Assembly: GCA_932294295.1 (NCBI GenBank)
Contig: OW028584.1
Coordinates: 31,605,231-31,669,230, forward strand
Length of the DNA: 64,000 nt
Reading direction: 5' to 3'
Origin: Alitta virens
Taxonomy: Eukaryota > Annelida > Polychaeta > Phyllodocida > Nereididae
A program made the translations under genes and the position numbers. Shown piece by piece: positions 25,581-38,600 of this stretch (its first letter is position 1; each line of letters opens with the position of its first letter). The notes under the pieces were generated by a model. It was not told the DNA's origin. It made no database searches and was given only the letters and a program-made list of their open reading frames with translations.

Positions 25581-28500
25581 ACCAATGTGTATATGCTCTT
25601 TTGTTTAAACTTTAAACACAGGCCTACTAGTTAAAAGCCAATCATTGGCCTGTTATTGCTGTTTGTAAACAAATTCAGTTTGCTTTTTTGTCTTTAAATT
25701 AGTGATTCTTGAGTCAAGCAAGTTAAACAGTGGAAATGTCTGAAATCGAACTGGATGCACTTCATCGCACATGACAGTAATACACATTGAAATCTCCATG
25801 TTTTTAGTTTCTACATTGAATATAACTGGATAATTTGGAAAATTTAATTGTGGGATTCTTTGTGATGCTGTACATAAATACAAATAAAAGCATCCTGAAT
25901 AACATTTTGGTTTTTTCTTTGTCTGTTTTTTTTCATCAGTTCTGAATGTCCCAAAGCAACATAATTCACATAGAACATTTTTCATTTCTTTAATTACACC
26001 CTCATGCCACAGATGCCAGAAACTAAACATTTTCTAAAGCTTTTACATGTTGCTTTGCTGTCAAATAATTTCAAACTTTAGGTTCATGTTGGCGTAAAAT
26101 TGAAGAAATATTCCTGTAATGCCTGACAGTTTCGAAATTTATAATGACAGTTCCAAGAAGTTTTTTTTTTTTTTATACTAAACTATTTGATTAAAGACAA
26201 GTAGCTGTCTTTTCTGTGAATATTTCTTAGTTAACATTAGTTAGCTTCTCGATGTAGCAATTTTTCATCAGTTGAAGATAAATCATCAAGTTTACATGAC
26301 CTATCTTTAATTTTTTTCGTAAAGAAAAAGATTTTACTTTATGCCAGTAAGCATTAAGCTCGATAATTCCAAACATTCAATGTCCATGTATCCCTATTCG
26401 GTGGTTTTGCACTAGATTACACATATGATGGATCATTTTGTACAGAGATTAACGTTTTTCCCTTTGTTGACCTTACAGGTTTGACCCCAATATTCCCTGA
26501 TGCAGAACTCTTTCCATAGCACTAGGAGACAATAAGTCTTGAATTGTTGCTTTATCTGCAAAAGGTGATTGGGTGATTTCCTTGATTTCCAAGAAACACT
26601 GCAGGGACATGTCCAACCAATTAAGACAGATACCCCGTAGTAAATGAGACAAGAGGATATACATTGGAATTTCACCTGATGACGACTTTCACTAGTTGAA
26701 CCAGATAATTCTTGACCAATCCATGAACAGCAGCAATTCAAGATATCTTCGTTGTATTAATAAATGCCATTTGATTCGTAAAACTTGACAAGCTTATCAT
26801 GATCAAAAGTAATAGAAACCACTGATCTGGTTGAAAAAACATACTTTTAATGAGAAGGATACAATGAAATTGAATCCATCTCATATTGCATGGATATTCT
26901 GCCAATATTATTACTAATACATGTACATTGAAGGTCATATCAGTTAAAATTACAGCAAAGTTATGTAAAAGAGTAATTAGCACGATTAGAATTCTGTTTA
27001 CATTTATTTAAGTGTTTCGTCCTTGACACTCAGCAGTGACGTTCCACCTCAGACAGATCAACTCAGACATCTCCAGGCAGATGTCCTGACAAGTTAAGTG
27101 TGAACGATTACACACGCCATTTCGTTGCTTACCCACATCTTCAACTTCTGGTGTCAGTGGAGGACACTGGTCCTTGACTGATCTGTTTTTCTGCTTTGGT
27201 AGTGCCACTACTGGCTAGATAAACACAACGTGTTCCAGTTCGTGTTTTTCATAAAAACATGAACAAAATCATGTTTTCACAACTGAAAGTTTGCTAATAC
27301 CGATTCAAGTAAAAAATAAGGTCATAAAAAGTTACCTCTCAGATTGTAGTAGCCCAGTCTGAACACAACGTTTTCCTTTTTTCGCCGATTAAATCATCTC
27401 ACCCAGACACTACATGAGGCATAGTCCTAAATCTTATGAGCTGGGTTTCCCAAAGAATTGAACCCAGTTATTGTAGTATACTTTGGTAGGCGATCATCAA
27501 CCTTTAGGAAAACTTTAACATAGTATAGGCTCTCCTTATTCATGATTCTGTTGCAAACATTGTCAAAATGCAATCAGTGAGGTCTTTTTCTGTTTAGGAC
27601 CCAATCAATCAGACTGATCACTTATTCACTACTCGTTCATTGCGTCATAGATCATGAATCCCTTTGAACAGCCTGATTATACTCATTAATAAAGGTTTTA
27701 ATGGAGATGGATGTCCCTACACAGCCTTACCACGAGCAGCCATGGGGGATTTCTAGACAATATTTGGTATTTGATGAATAACAATTTAAATCGCCTTTAA
27801 TGCCTTGAAATTCAGATGAGGTGGCATGTTGTAGAAAAAAGGTCGCCTGATTTCATGTTGATCATGTGAATAGTGTAGCAAGGAAGAAAGGGTAATATGC
27901 AAAGTTTTAATCTAAAAAAAAAGAAAAAGCGTTTAATCTTTGAATGGAGTGGTGACGACACCTGGAGGTTGTGTTGGAAAGTGCCACCTAGCGAGTTTTC
28001 TTTTGGATGCAGCTGTATATGTACATTATTTATAATACCATATGTGAAACTGAATGACTAAGATTTTACATTAATCTATATAAAGCGTACATATAATATA
28101 GGCCTATATATATGACCTTTGATTGGAATGGTCAGCATTAATATCAATGCCATTGCCAAGGTTAAGCATTATGTTAAGTCATTATCAATATTTTAAGGTC
28201 TCATATGAGTGATCTAATATCTGAAAGCATTATGTTAACCTGGATTTTTATTCCCAGAAGGCGGCTTTATGTTGTAGGAGTAGGTTCAGATCAACATTTT
28301 GTTTATTTGGTAAGTATGATTGGAACCGTATATGGCACAGGGGAGCATGGGCAATTTGAACATAAACCTTCAGACACTAAAGCAAATATAAGCCAACAAC
28401 GAAAAAACAACTTTAAAATGATACTAAAAACAGATAGAGCCACAATGGTCCATCAAACAACTGTATGATTTTCAACAAGGACACAGTAAAACTTAGCAAT

Positions 28501-30487
28501 GGAAGTCCTGCTGTTTCATGCTAAGCCTATGAGTAGTTTCTTACAGTCAGGGAGCCTGCTGTTGTAAGCATGTGGTTATATCCCAGGAATAACATTACAA
28601 TAGTGATCAGCCACTGACAGCTGCATCTTTTGTTATGCTAAGCATATTCCACCTTCTTCCTACCTCAGTGACCTGGATCTGGGCAATAGGAAACTAATCA
28701 CATCCCCTGCTGACCTGCACAAGAAACCACCTGGAGTTTGCAAAGAGGTCTCGGAATTACCTGCCAGAAAGATGCCACTGTTGTATCCCTTACATCTGTG
28801 AACAGTTACCCACATAATCAACTCTGCATGTAGACCTGGGTTTTCTGCCAGTAATGTGCATCTTATTATGAAGCATCTTAGCAGCTGGGTGGCCTAATGG
28901 TTAGGACATCTGCCAATTCCACATTGGCTAGCTCTGCTGAAGGTCCTGGGACCTGTGTTCGATCCCAGGCCAGAGCACTCTTCATGAGCTACATCCCAGC
29001 TGGATGTCAACGCATGAGACATTAAATTAGAGGTGCCTTGTACTCAGTGTCTAGGAGTCCCCCCCCCTAGAAAAATTAAAGGTCTGCGCCCATGTTCTCA
29101 TCTGTAATTAATTAGTTATGTAAAGGTTTTTATACTCATGTAGGTTTAATTTGAGCCGAGTGTGGTTTAGATAGCTACAGACATTTCTTACTGGTGGTTC
29201 AAAGACATATAATTATATCGTTTAAGGCACCTACTATATACTGATTTTGGCTTTCTGTTTTCAGTATACACTTATTTAATATGCACACCCTATTCTAGAA
29301 CCCATTTCCTTTGAGAGCATAGTTTCACCTTTTTGCAAGCCACTTAACTGGGAAGGATTGGTGCCTTTAATCCAAGGTCATTCCTTCAGTTGGACGTTGC
29401 CTTTGTCCCTTTGACTTTTAGGAAAGAGAGAAAAGGGAGCCTGCGACATGCTTCCTTTCTTCCTGCAGGAAAGGGCGTTGCATCTTACAAGAGATCAAGA
29501 CAATGAGATATGTCACCCTGAATCACACCAACGCCCATTATTCGTCTCTAAACACAACTTTCACTTCAAGTCACTAGCCCGAGCTTTGTTTTGGTACTAA
29601 ATGTAGTATACAATTAATACCAAAAGATTGTGTTCCAATAATCTAATTATAAGTGTTTGTGTAACTTAAACCAAAAACGTTTTTGTGTAATCCATCATCC
29701 TTGATGCAACCTGAAGCAGTAGCTTTTTATTTAGTAAGCACACTAATTCGACTATACTCCAGACTAAGCAGGATAAGTGAGTACTGAGTAAACACATTTT
29801 GGGAAGAGTCTTACTTATTTATGTCACATTAATTAAAAAAATATGCATATACTTGGAATGGGCATTTTGTAAATGTCCATATTACCACAAGACAATCAAG
29901 TTACTGTCAGTGAAATATTTGAAAATTGTAACCTGAGAAATATGCATGATACATGAAGAATCAAGCTGAATATACTGCATTTTGGTGATTTTTGCTTGGA
30001 AAGTTGCAGATAAATGATTATTTTTCAGTATTGATTGTTACCACCTAGATTCACTACAAAAATATCGATATTACTGAAAAATCCCCATTCAGCCCTCACT
30101 ATTTCAGTCAACTTGGATATTTTGCCAAAAAGAAAAAAAATTTGAACCCTAATACACTTTTTTTTTTCGTCATCCCTGGAAATTCTATTGTTTTCTTCAC
30201 CTAGTTTTTGGCATTGATTTCATTTTCTATGAGATGTCCCTGACTAAAATAAAACAATTTTATTTTTACAGGTTTTCTTGATTTTCAGAGTGGTTTGGAA
30301 CCCTGTGTATTCAATCCTTGGCATCTTATCCATTTACCAAATTAATCTTATGTGTCATTGATGTTAGTCTTTACGAGTGCATTGAACAATGAGTATCTTT
30401 ATCAGACCCACTCCAAAAGAAAAAGCTTGGGGTCCTAGACCTAGCCTGGCCTGCAATAACCCAGTATTTGGTATTCACCCCGAGGTG
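25581..30487 (+). repeat. segmental duplication block B, copy 1
   Basis: It aligns with 32108-37470 in direct orientation. The first 1.3 kb (25581-26879) is clearly diverged, with many substitutions and small indels. From 26880 to 30487 the match is near identical at a constant offset of 6983. No gene of known type is inside. It holds a SINE-A copy and short frames at 27008-27208 (minus) and 28205-28468 (plus). Comparison of the copies gives no sign of protein constraint: the minus frame has three residue changes in 66 codons. Confidence 0.92.
28881..29055 (+). mobile_element. SINE-A copy, 3'-truncated (in block B1)
   Basis: tRNA-like head GGTGGCCTAATGGTTAGGAC with box B-like GTTCGATCCC, then CTCTTCATGAGCTACATCCC and CATGAGACATTAAATTAG. 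It ends near GTGTCTAGGAG before the GCTGAGGCAAG block and has no TATC tail. Confidence 0.88.
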
Positions 30488-32071
30488 TCTGTAATCTTTC
30501 AACCTTACTCGATTCAATTTAGTGAAATAAAGAGACTGACCACTACTTCATTACTATCTGCATAGCCGCTGACATTGCATGTTTTTTTTGGGTCTCCTCA
30601 CTTACAAAGAGACAAAGAACGCGTAATTGGAGCTGCAAGATTGCACTAAAAGTGATCTGCAGCAAGCGATAATAGCTGGTGATGGAGGGTGTGATAAAAT
30701 GGATTGTGTATACTATGACACTGTTGTTTTTATTGCTATCAATGTTTCACCAGAATGTGTTTGATGATTTTGCTAGAAGATTTTGAAATGAGTCTTTACA
30801 GTTATGATGTTGACTACTATAAAAGGATAAAGAAAGAGTGTATTTTAGATGGCGAAGGCAAAAGTTAATGGCTTAGACAACAAAAATAACAATTAAGATA
30901 CCTTTTGCAAAGTTATACTTGTCTTTGGTATATAGTTTACTGTAATAAACATTTGAGTGTCTGCGGCTGTTCAATATTCACAAGACAGCTGTGTCTTTTC
31001 ATTAAATTAATTACTCCCACACATCAGAAAGAAAAAAGTACATGGCATACGGCCCCAAAAAAATGTTTTAATTTAATTTTAATTTCCTTTTAATTATCTT
31101 TTGTTTCAGATTTAGGTGTGTGTGGTTTCAGTTTTTCAGGAAAATCAATGGTGATCATGTTCTCATTTTCTGTACATCCTTAACTTATATGAAGCTGTCA
31201 GCACAAGTGTCTGAGTTGCTTGAAAAAAAGTATGTATTTGCCCTTTCCATAGATCTAATCCACTGCAAATATTCCAAAAAATTTCTGTAAGAAATACAGA
31301 ATCATCTCACCAACTTCTGCACTTGGCATACGCTTGCTATTTTGCTATAAATTGCTCGACCATGCAGATTGTGAAAATAACTTCCACTCCATTGTAAAGT
31401 TGTAACCACAGAATGCAGAATATAGATAAAAATGAAAACAACATCACAACAACAAATACAGAATCCTTCTTGAAGACTGCAAAGAAATCATCGGAGGCAT
31501 TATTTCAATCCACAATAATTGACCACAGGGGGATGCCACATGGCCTCAATGCAATTACACAATTACGGAAGGTTTCAACTACTTTTTTATGTGTTTGATG
31601 TTTTCAGTTTGTCAGAACTTCTTAACCACAATAAAGTTTGCCCTTTGTTGCCATGGAGACTATTGAGCCAAATTATGCCAAATGCATTAATAGGAGCCTT
31701 TGTGGCCGCTGACAGTTTCCAAAATATCCATATGGCGGAGAACTAAAAGGGTTTAAAGTCTTAAAAGCATGCAAAGATATGGCTCATTAACAATATCGTT
31801 ATGGCTCTGAGGATGACAGTCTATCTGCTTTCACAATGTCAAAGAAGCCAATTTGCTTGGTTGGAAGAACTAAATTAATTCAATAGAAAGGTACAACAAG
31901 GCCAGACAAGACAGGACAAGACAAGACAAGTAGAAACAGCTTTATTTACCAAAAGCTAAAATAACAAATAAGAAATCAAAACATGAGTTATGAACTATAT
32001 ATTATGTTGAAAACTAACGGAAAAGCCAGGTTTTGTTATGTACAGCCAATTTTATGACCTTGGAATAAAAC
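30487..32071 (+). repeat. segmental duplication block C, copy 1
   Basis: It aligns directly with 38601-40275 with moderate divergence. It lacks about 95 bp present in the other copy (around 38750-38845). Blocks B1 and C1 join directly at 30487, whereas B2 and C2 are separated by about 1.1 kb. It ends with a GACAA(G)-type microsatellite at about 31895-31930. No gene. Confidence 0.9.
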
Positions 32072-33488
32072 ATCGTAATCCAATTCACATCATTTTGAAA
32101 TAAGGTCACCCATGCGTATATGATCTTTTGTTTAAACTTTATACACAGGCCTACTAATTAAAAGCCAATCTTTGGCCTGTTATGGTCGTTTCCAAACGAT
32201 GCAGTTTACTTTTTTGTTTTTAATTAAACTTTAAGAATAACACAAGCTGCTGGAGTCATGCAATTTAATTGTGGCAATGTCTGAACTCAAATTGGCTGCA
32301 CCTCATCGCACATGACAGTAATACACATTGAAATCTCCATGTTTATATTTTTACATTTTCATTGAATTTAACTGGATAATTTGGAAAATTTAATTGTGGG
32401 ATTCTTTGTGATGCTGTACATGAATACAAATGAAAGCATCCTGAATAACATTTAAGTTTTTTCTTTGTCTTTTTTTCATCAGCTCTGAATGTCCCAAAGC
32501 AACATAATTTACATGAAATGTTTTTCATTCCTTAAATTACACCCACACGTCACAGATACCAGAAACTAAACATTTTCTAAAGCTTTTTCATGTTGTTTTG
32601 CTGTCACATAATTTCAAACTTTAGGTTCATGTTGGCGTAAAATTGAAGAAATATTCCTGTAATGCCTAACAGTTTCGAAATTTATAATGACAGTTCCAAG
32701 AAGTTTTTTAGTTTTATACTAAACTATTTGATTAAAGACAAGTAGCTGTCTTTTCTGTGCATATTTCTTTCTTTAATATGGAAAGATTTTTTATTTTGCA
32801 CAAGGGAAATTGGTTACTTATGTAGTGATCAAAGAAATACTATGAGTTAACATTAGTTAGCTTCTCGATGTAGCAATTTTTCATTAGTTGAAGATAAACC
32901 ATCAAGTTTACACGACCTATCTTTTATTTTATTTCGTAAAGAAAAAGACTTTACTTTACGCCAGTAAGCATTAAGCTCGATAATTCCAATTATTCTATGT
33001 CCATGTATCCCTATTCGGTGGTTTTGTACTAGATTAAAGATATGATGGATCATTTTGTACAGAGATTAACCTTTTTCCCTTTGTTGACCTTACAGGTTTG
33101 ACCCCAATATTCCCTGATGCAGAACTCTTTCCATAGCACTCGGAGACAATAAATCTGGAATTGTTGCTTTATCTACAAAAGGTGATTGGGGATTTCCTTG
33201 GGGCAAGAAACACTGCAGGAAAACCTGCAATCAAGTGACAAGAGGATATCTCACCTGATGACAACTTTCACTGGTTGAACCAGATAATTCTTGACCAATC
33301 CAAGAACAACAGCAATTTAAAATATCTTTGTTGTATTAATAACTGCCATTTGATTCGTAAAACGTGACAAGCTTCGTAATAAAAAGTAATCAAAACCACT
33401 GACCTGGTTAAGACACCCTTTTTATACCTTTATAAATCGTGATAAAAACGTGCTTTTAATAATAAGGATCAAATGAAATTGAATCCAT

Positions 33489-33862
33489 TTGACGTCAATT
33501 CTTACAAAATAAGAATCATAAAGTCAGTCACCTATTCGCTCTGATTTGACTCTGTTTGTCTCAATGCTACTGGGCCTGACCAGCTGTCAGAGGCAGACGT
33601 AATGACTAGATTATAAGTTTAGGAGTGCAACACCATGTTACACATCTACCCTATGGATGGTTTTTTCTTACTTGTCTCAGCATAGTCACCGAGTATGAGG
33701 TACCTCCTATTTAAGGCCTCATGCAATTCACATCCAGAAGAGTGCCTGGGCCAGAAATATCAATATTTTCACCTGAGATTTTTGCCAACACAATGATTTC
33801 ACCCTGTATTACAATATATTCAAAATACCCAGATAATATGCAACATTATCTGGGCTACTCAT
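33489..33862. other. 374-bp segment present only in block B copy 2
   Basis: Absent between 26879 and 26880 in copy 1. It contains a decayed antisense SINE-A fragment (about 33665-33745; complement of the ACTCTTCTGGATGTGAATTG and GACTATGCTGAGACAAG regions). Near its right end is a 27-bp perfect palindrome with ends CCCAGATAAT (33828-33854), the same first eight bases as the M1 family. The junction with the nearly identical part is exactly at its right border. Confidence 0.8.
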
Positions 33863-35863
33863 CTCATATTGCATGGATATTCTGCCAATATTATTACTAA
33901 TACATGTACATTGAAGGTCATATCAGTTAAAATTACAGCAAAGTTATGTAAAAGAGTAATTAGCACGATTAGAATTCTGTTTACATTTATTTAAGTGTTT
34001 CGTCCTTGACACTCAGCGGTGACTTTCCACCTCAGACAGATCAACTCAGACATCTCCAGGCAGATGTCCTGACAAGTTAAGTGTGAACGATTACACACGC
34101 CATTTCGTTGCTTACCCACATCTGCAACTTCTCGTGTCAGTGGAGGACACTGGTCCTTGACTGATCTGTTTTTCTGCTTTGGTAGTGCCACTACTGGCTA
34201 GATAAACACAACGTGTTCCAGTTCGTGTTTTTCATAAAAACATGAACAAAATCATGTTTTCACAACTGAAAGTTTGCTAATACCGATTCAAGTAAAAAAT
34301 AAGGTCATAAAAAGTTACCTTTCAGATTGTAGTAGCCCAGTCTGAACACGACGTTTTCCTTTTTTCGCCGATTAAATCATCTCACCCAGACACTACATGA
34401 GGCATAGTCCTAAATCTTATGAGCTGGGTTTCCCAAAGAATTGAACCCAGTTATTGTAGTATACTTTGGTAGGCGATCATCAACCTTTAGGAAAACTTTA
34501 ACATAGTATAGGCTCTCCTTATTCATGATTCTGTTGCAAACATTGTCAAAATGCAATCAGTGAGGTCTTTTTCTGTTTAGGACCCAATCAATCAGACTGA
34601 TCACTTATTCACTACTCGTTCATTGTGACATAGATCATGAATCCCTTTGAACAGCCTGATTATACTCATTAATAAAGGTTTTAATGGAGATGGATGTCCC
34701 TACACAGCCTTACCACGAGCAGCCATGGGGGATTTCTAGACAATATTTGGTATTTGATGAATAACAATTTAAATCGTCTTTAATGCCTTGAAATTCAGAT
34801 GAGGTGGCATGTTGTAGAAAAAAGGTCGCCTGATTTCATGTTGATCATGTGAATAGTGTAGCAAGGAAGAAAGGGTAATATGCAAAGTTTTAATCTAAAA
34901 AAAAAGAAAAAGCGTTTAATCTTTGAATGGAGTGGTGACGACACCTGGAGGTTGTGTTGGAAAGTGCCACCTAGCGAGTTTTCTTTTGGATGCAGCTGTA
35001 TATGTACATTATTTATAATACCATATGTGAAACTGAATGACTAAGATTTTACATTAATCTATATAAAGCGTACATATAATATAGGCCTATATATATGACC
35101 TTTGATTGGAATGGTCAGCATTAATATCAATGCCATTGCCAAGGTTAAGCATTATGTTAAGTCATTATCAATATTTTAAGGTCTCATATGAGTGATCTAA
35201 TATCTGAAAGCATTATGTTAACCTGGATTTTTATTCCCAGAAGGCGGCTTTATGTTGTAGGAGTAGGTTCAGATCAACATTTTGTTTATTTGGTAAGTAT
35301 GATTGGAACCGTATATGGCACAGGGGAGCATGGGCAATTTGAACATAAACCTTCAGACACTAAAGCAAATATAAGCCAACAACGAAAAAACAACTTTAAA
35401 ATGATACTAAAAACAGATAGAGCCACAATGGTCCATCAAACAACTGTATGATTTTCAACAAGGACACAGTAAAACTTAGCAATGGAAGTCCTGCTGTTTC
35501 ATGCTAAGCCTATGAGTAGTTTCTTACAGTCAGGGAGCCTGCTGTTGTAAGCATGTGGTTATATCCCAGGAATAACGTTACAATAGTGATCAGCCACTGA
35601 CAGCTGCATCTTTTGTTATGCTAAGCATATTCCACCTTCTTTCTACCTCAGTGACCTGGATCTGGGCAATAGGAAACTAATCACATCCCCTGCTGACCTG
35701 CACAAGAAACCACCTGGAGTTTGCAAAGAGGTCTCGGAATTACCTGCCAGAAAGATGCCACTGTTGTATCCCTTACATCTGTGAACAGTTACCCACATAA
35801 TCAACTCTGCATGTAGACCTGGGTTTTCTGCCAGTAATGTGCATCTTATTATGAAGCATCTTA

Positions 35864-36038
35864 GCAGCTGGGTGGCCTAATGGTTAGGACATCTGCCAAT
35901 TCCACATTGGCTAGCTCTGCTGAAGGTCCTGGGACCTGTGTTCGATCCCAGGCCAGAGCACTCTTCATGAGCTACATCCCAGCTGGATGTCAACGCATGA
36001 GACATTAAATTAGAGGTGCCTTGTACTCAGTGTCTAGG
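35864..36038 (+). mobile_element. SINE-A copy (in block B2)
   Basis: Duplicate of the copy at 28881 at offset 6983. It was carried along by the segmental duplication rather than inserted independently. Confidence 0.9.
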
Positions 36039-37470
36039 AGTCCCCCCCCCTAGAAAAATTAAAGGTCTGCGCCCATGTTCTCATCTGTAATTAATTAGTT
36101 ATGTAAAGGTTTTTATACTCATGTAGGTTTAATTTGAGCCGAGTGTGGTTTAGATAGCTACAGACATTTCTTACTGGTGGTTCAAAGACATATAATTATA
36201 TCGTTTAAGGCACCTACTATATACTGATTTTGGCTTTCTGTTTTCAGTATACACTTATTTAATATGCACACCCTATTCTAGAACCCATTTCCTTTGAGAG
36301 CATAGTTTCACCTTTTTGCAAGCCACTTAACTGGGAAGGATTGGTGCCTTTAATCCAAGGTCATTCCTTCAGTTGGACGTTGCCTTTGTCCCTTTGACTT
36401 TTAGGAAAGAGAGAAAAGGGAGCCTGCGACATGCTTCCTTTCTTCCTGCAGGAAAGGGCGTTGCATCTTACAAGAGATCAAGACAATGAGATATGTCACC
36501 CTGAATCACACCAACGCCCATTATTCGTCTCTAAACACAACTTTCACTTCAAGTCACTAGCCCGAGCTTTGTTTTGGTACTAAATGTAGTATACAATTAA
36601 TACCAAAAGATTGTGTTCCAATAATCTAATTATAAGTGTTTGTGTAACTTAAACCAAAAACGTTTTTGTGTAATCCATCATCCTTGATGCAACCTGAAGC
36701 AGTAGCTTTTTATTTAGTAAGCACACTAATTCGACTATACTCCAGACTAAGCAGGATAAGTGAGTACTGAGTAAACACATTTTGGGAAGAGTCTTACTTA
36801 TTTATGTCACATTAATTAAAAAAATATGCATATACTTGGAATGGGCATTTTGTAAATGTCCATATTACCACAAGACAATCAAGTTACTGTCAGTGAAATA
36901 TTTGAAAATTGTAACCTGAGAAATATGCATGATACATGAAGAATCAAGCTGAATATACTGCATTTTGGTGATTTTTGCTTGGAAAGTTGCAGATAAATGA
37001 TTATTTTTCAGTATTGATTGTTACCACCTAGATTCACTACAAAAATATCGATATTACTGAAAAATCCCCATTCAGCCCTCACTATTTCAGTCAACTTGGA
37101 TATTTTGCCAAAAAGAAAAAAAATTTGAACCCTAATACACTTTTTTTTTTCGTCATCCCTGGAAATTCTATTGTTTTCTTCACCTAGTTTTTGGCATTGA
37201 TTTCATTTTCTATGAGATGTCCCTGATTAAAATAAAACAATTTTATTTTTACAGGTTTTCTTGATTTTCAGAGTGGTTTGGAACCCTGTGTATTCAATCC
37301 TTGGCATCTTATCCATTTACCAAATTAATCTTATGTGTCATTGATGTTAGTCTTTACGAGTGCATTGAACAATGAGTATCTTTATCAGACCCACTCCAAA
37401 AGAAAAAGCTTGGGGTCCTAGACCTAGCCTGGCCTGCAATAACCCAGTATTTGGTATTCACCCCGAGGTG

Positions 37471-38600
37471 GCCTTTAGTAGTGTCTAAATTGCATCAACA
37501 GCTATAACTCTTCCAAGCTAGGGTGATTTCTGTAGCCTTGCTGTCAGTGAGTCTAGGTCTTTCATGTTACTGGACTTCAAAGGTGTTAGTGAGCGTCCAC
37601 CTTAGTCTACTGTACATATGTGTAAGAAAAACATTTGGTCAAACTCAAATATGATCAAGTAATCTATTACAGCAAAATTCAAGGACTTAGACACCAGTCT
37701 CATGGAGTTGGAACCTAAACTCCAGAGGACGTCATGTCAAATTATGAATCCTGTACTGAGATTGGTTAAGGTACACCTTCAACCAATAAGAGTCCTGGAT
37801 TCACATGACATTCTCTGGAGTTAAGTTTTCAAATCTATCAGATTGATTTCCAAAACTAATAGCTATATCCCATACATGTACGAGAGAGTTAGCTGATACT
37901 TAGTTGCATGTTAGTTTAACTCCCAACTCACACTAGGGATAAACAACTTAAACTCAGTTAGGCCTATTTATTTGTTCAATTAAATTATTAGATTCGTATA
38001 ATGCAAGAAAAGCGTAGCACTGTTTATATCTTCGAGGGAATAAATACATTTTTGCAAGTATCATGCTCCTAAGGAAAAGGTCACATAGCGGCACAAGTTT
38101 TGAAACCTGTCCCCCCCCCCCCTCCCCAACAGTAAATTGAGCTACTAGCTCGTCCCTTCAATTTTTCATAAAACCATGAAAACTTCAGAAAGGAAATGGT
38201 GAAAAGTGCAATCGGGAAACTGTGCCATCCATATTTTTTTCTCCCCAATAAAAAGTGGGAACCCTCAAGAAACCCTGCCTCTAACACCATAATAATTCAT
38301 ATATTATCAAATTAGTAGTAATATCAAATAATGTAAATTTGTCGGATTAGGGAAAAAAAATCATTCGGACAGTCACAACCTATTGGAATTGCTGATTTCA
38401 TCTTATGCAAGTTATCAAAGAATTAGATCAGCTATCATCCATTTGCAAACCAATATAACAAATGCAATAACCAAAACAGTGCTTATACAAATTGATAAGA
38501 AATGTATATCCCCATGGCATGAAATTACTGGCTGAGTCAAAATCAGGCTTTCAATTCCAAATATCCTTAATACTACCTTCTTTGCCAGGTTAATGAATCT
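37471..38600. other. spacer between blocks B2 and C2
   Basis: It has no counterpart between B1 and C1. It holds an M3 palindrome and a poly-C run at 38109-38120. No gene. Confidence 0.6.
37710..37831. mobile_element. palindromic MITE-like element, family M3
   Basis: The arms AACTCCAGAG..GTCATGT and ACATGACATTCTCTGGAGTT are inverted, with an interior of ATTGGTT / AACCAAT words. A second copy lies at 50041. Confidence 0.7.

Larger units (their letters stand above)
32108..37470 (+). repeat. segmental duplication block B, copy 2
   Basis: Second copy of 25581-30487. It differs by a 374-bp insertion (33489-33862). From 33863 to 37470 it is nearly identical to 26880-30487. Confidence 0.92.

Noticed and set aside
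25653..26030. 125-residue minus frame with several Cys
   Set aside because: In the duplicate block the same frame is broken and shortened (32343-32528), so there is no sign of selection on a protein.
27008..27208. 66-residue minus frame kept in both duplication copies
   Set aside because: The copies are nearly identical DNA anyway, and this frame has three residue changes, more than its surroundings; no constraint is visible.
28205..28468. 87-residue plus frame identical in both copies (also at 35188)
   Set aside because: Identity is expected from the 99.6% tract; no start context, splice site or family was recognised.
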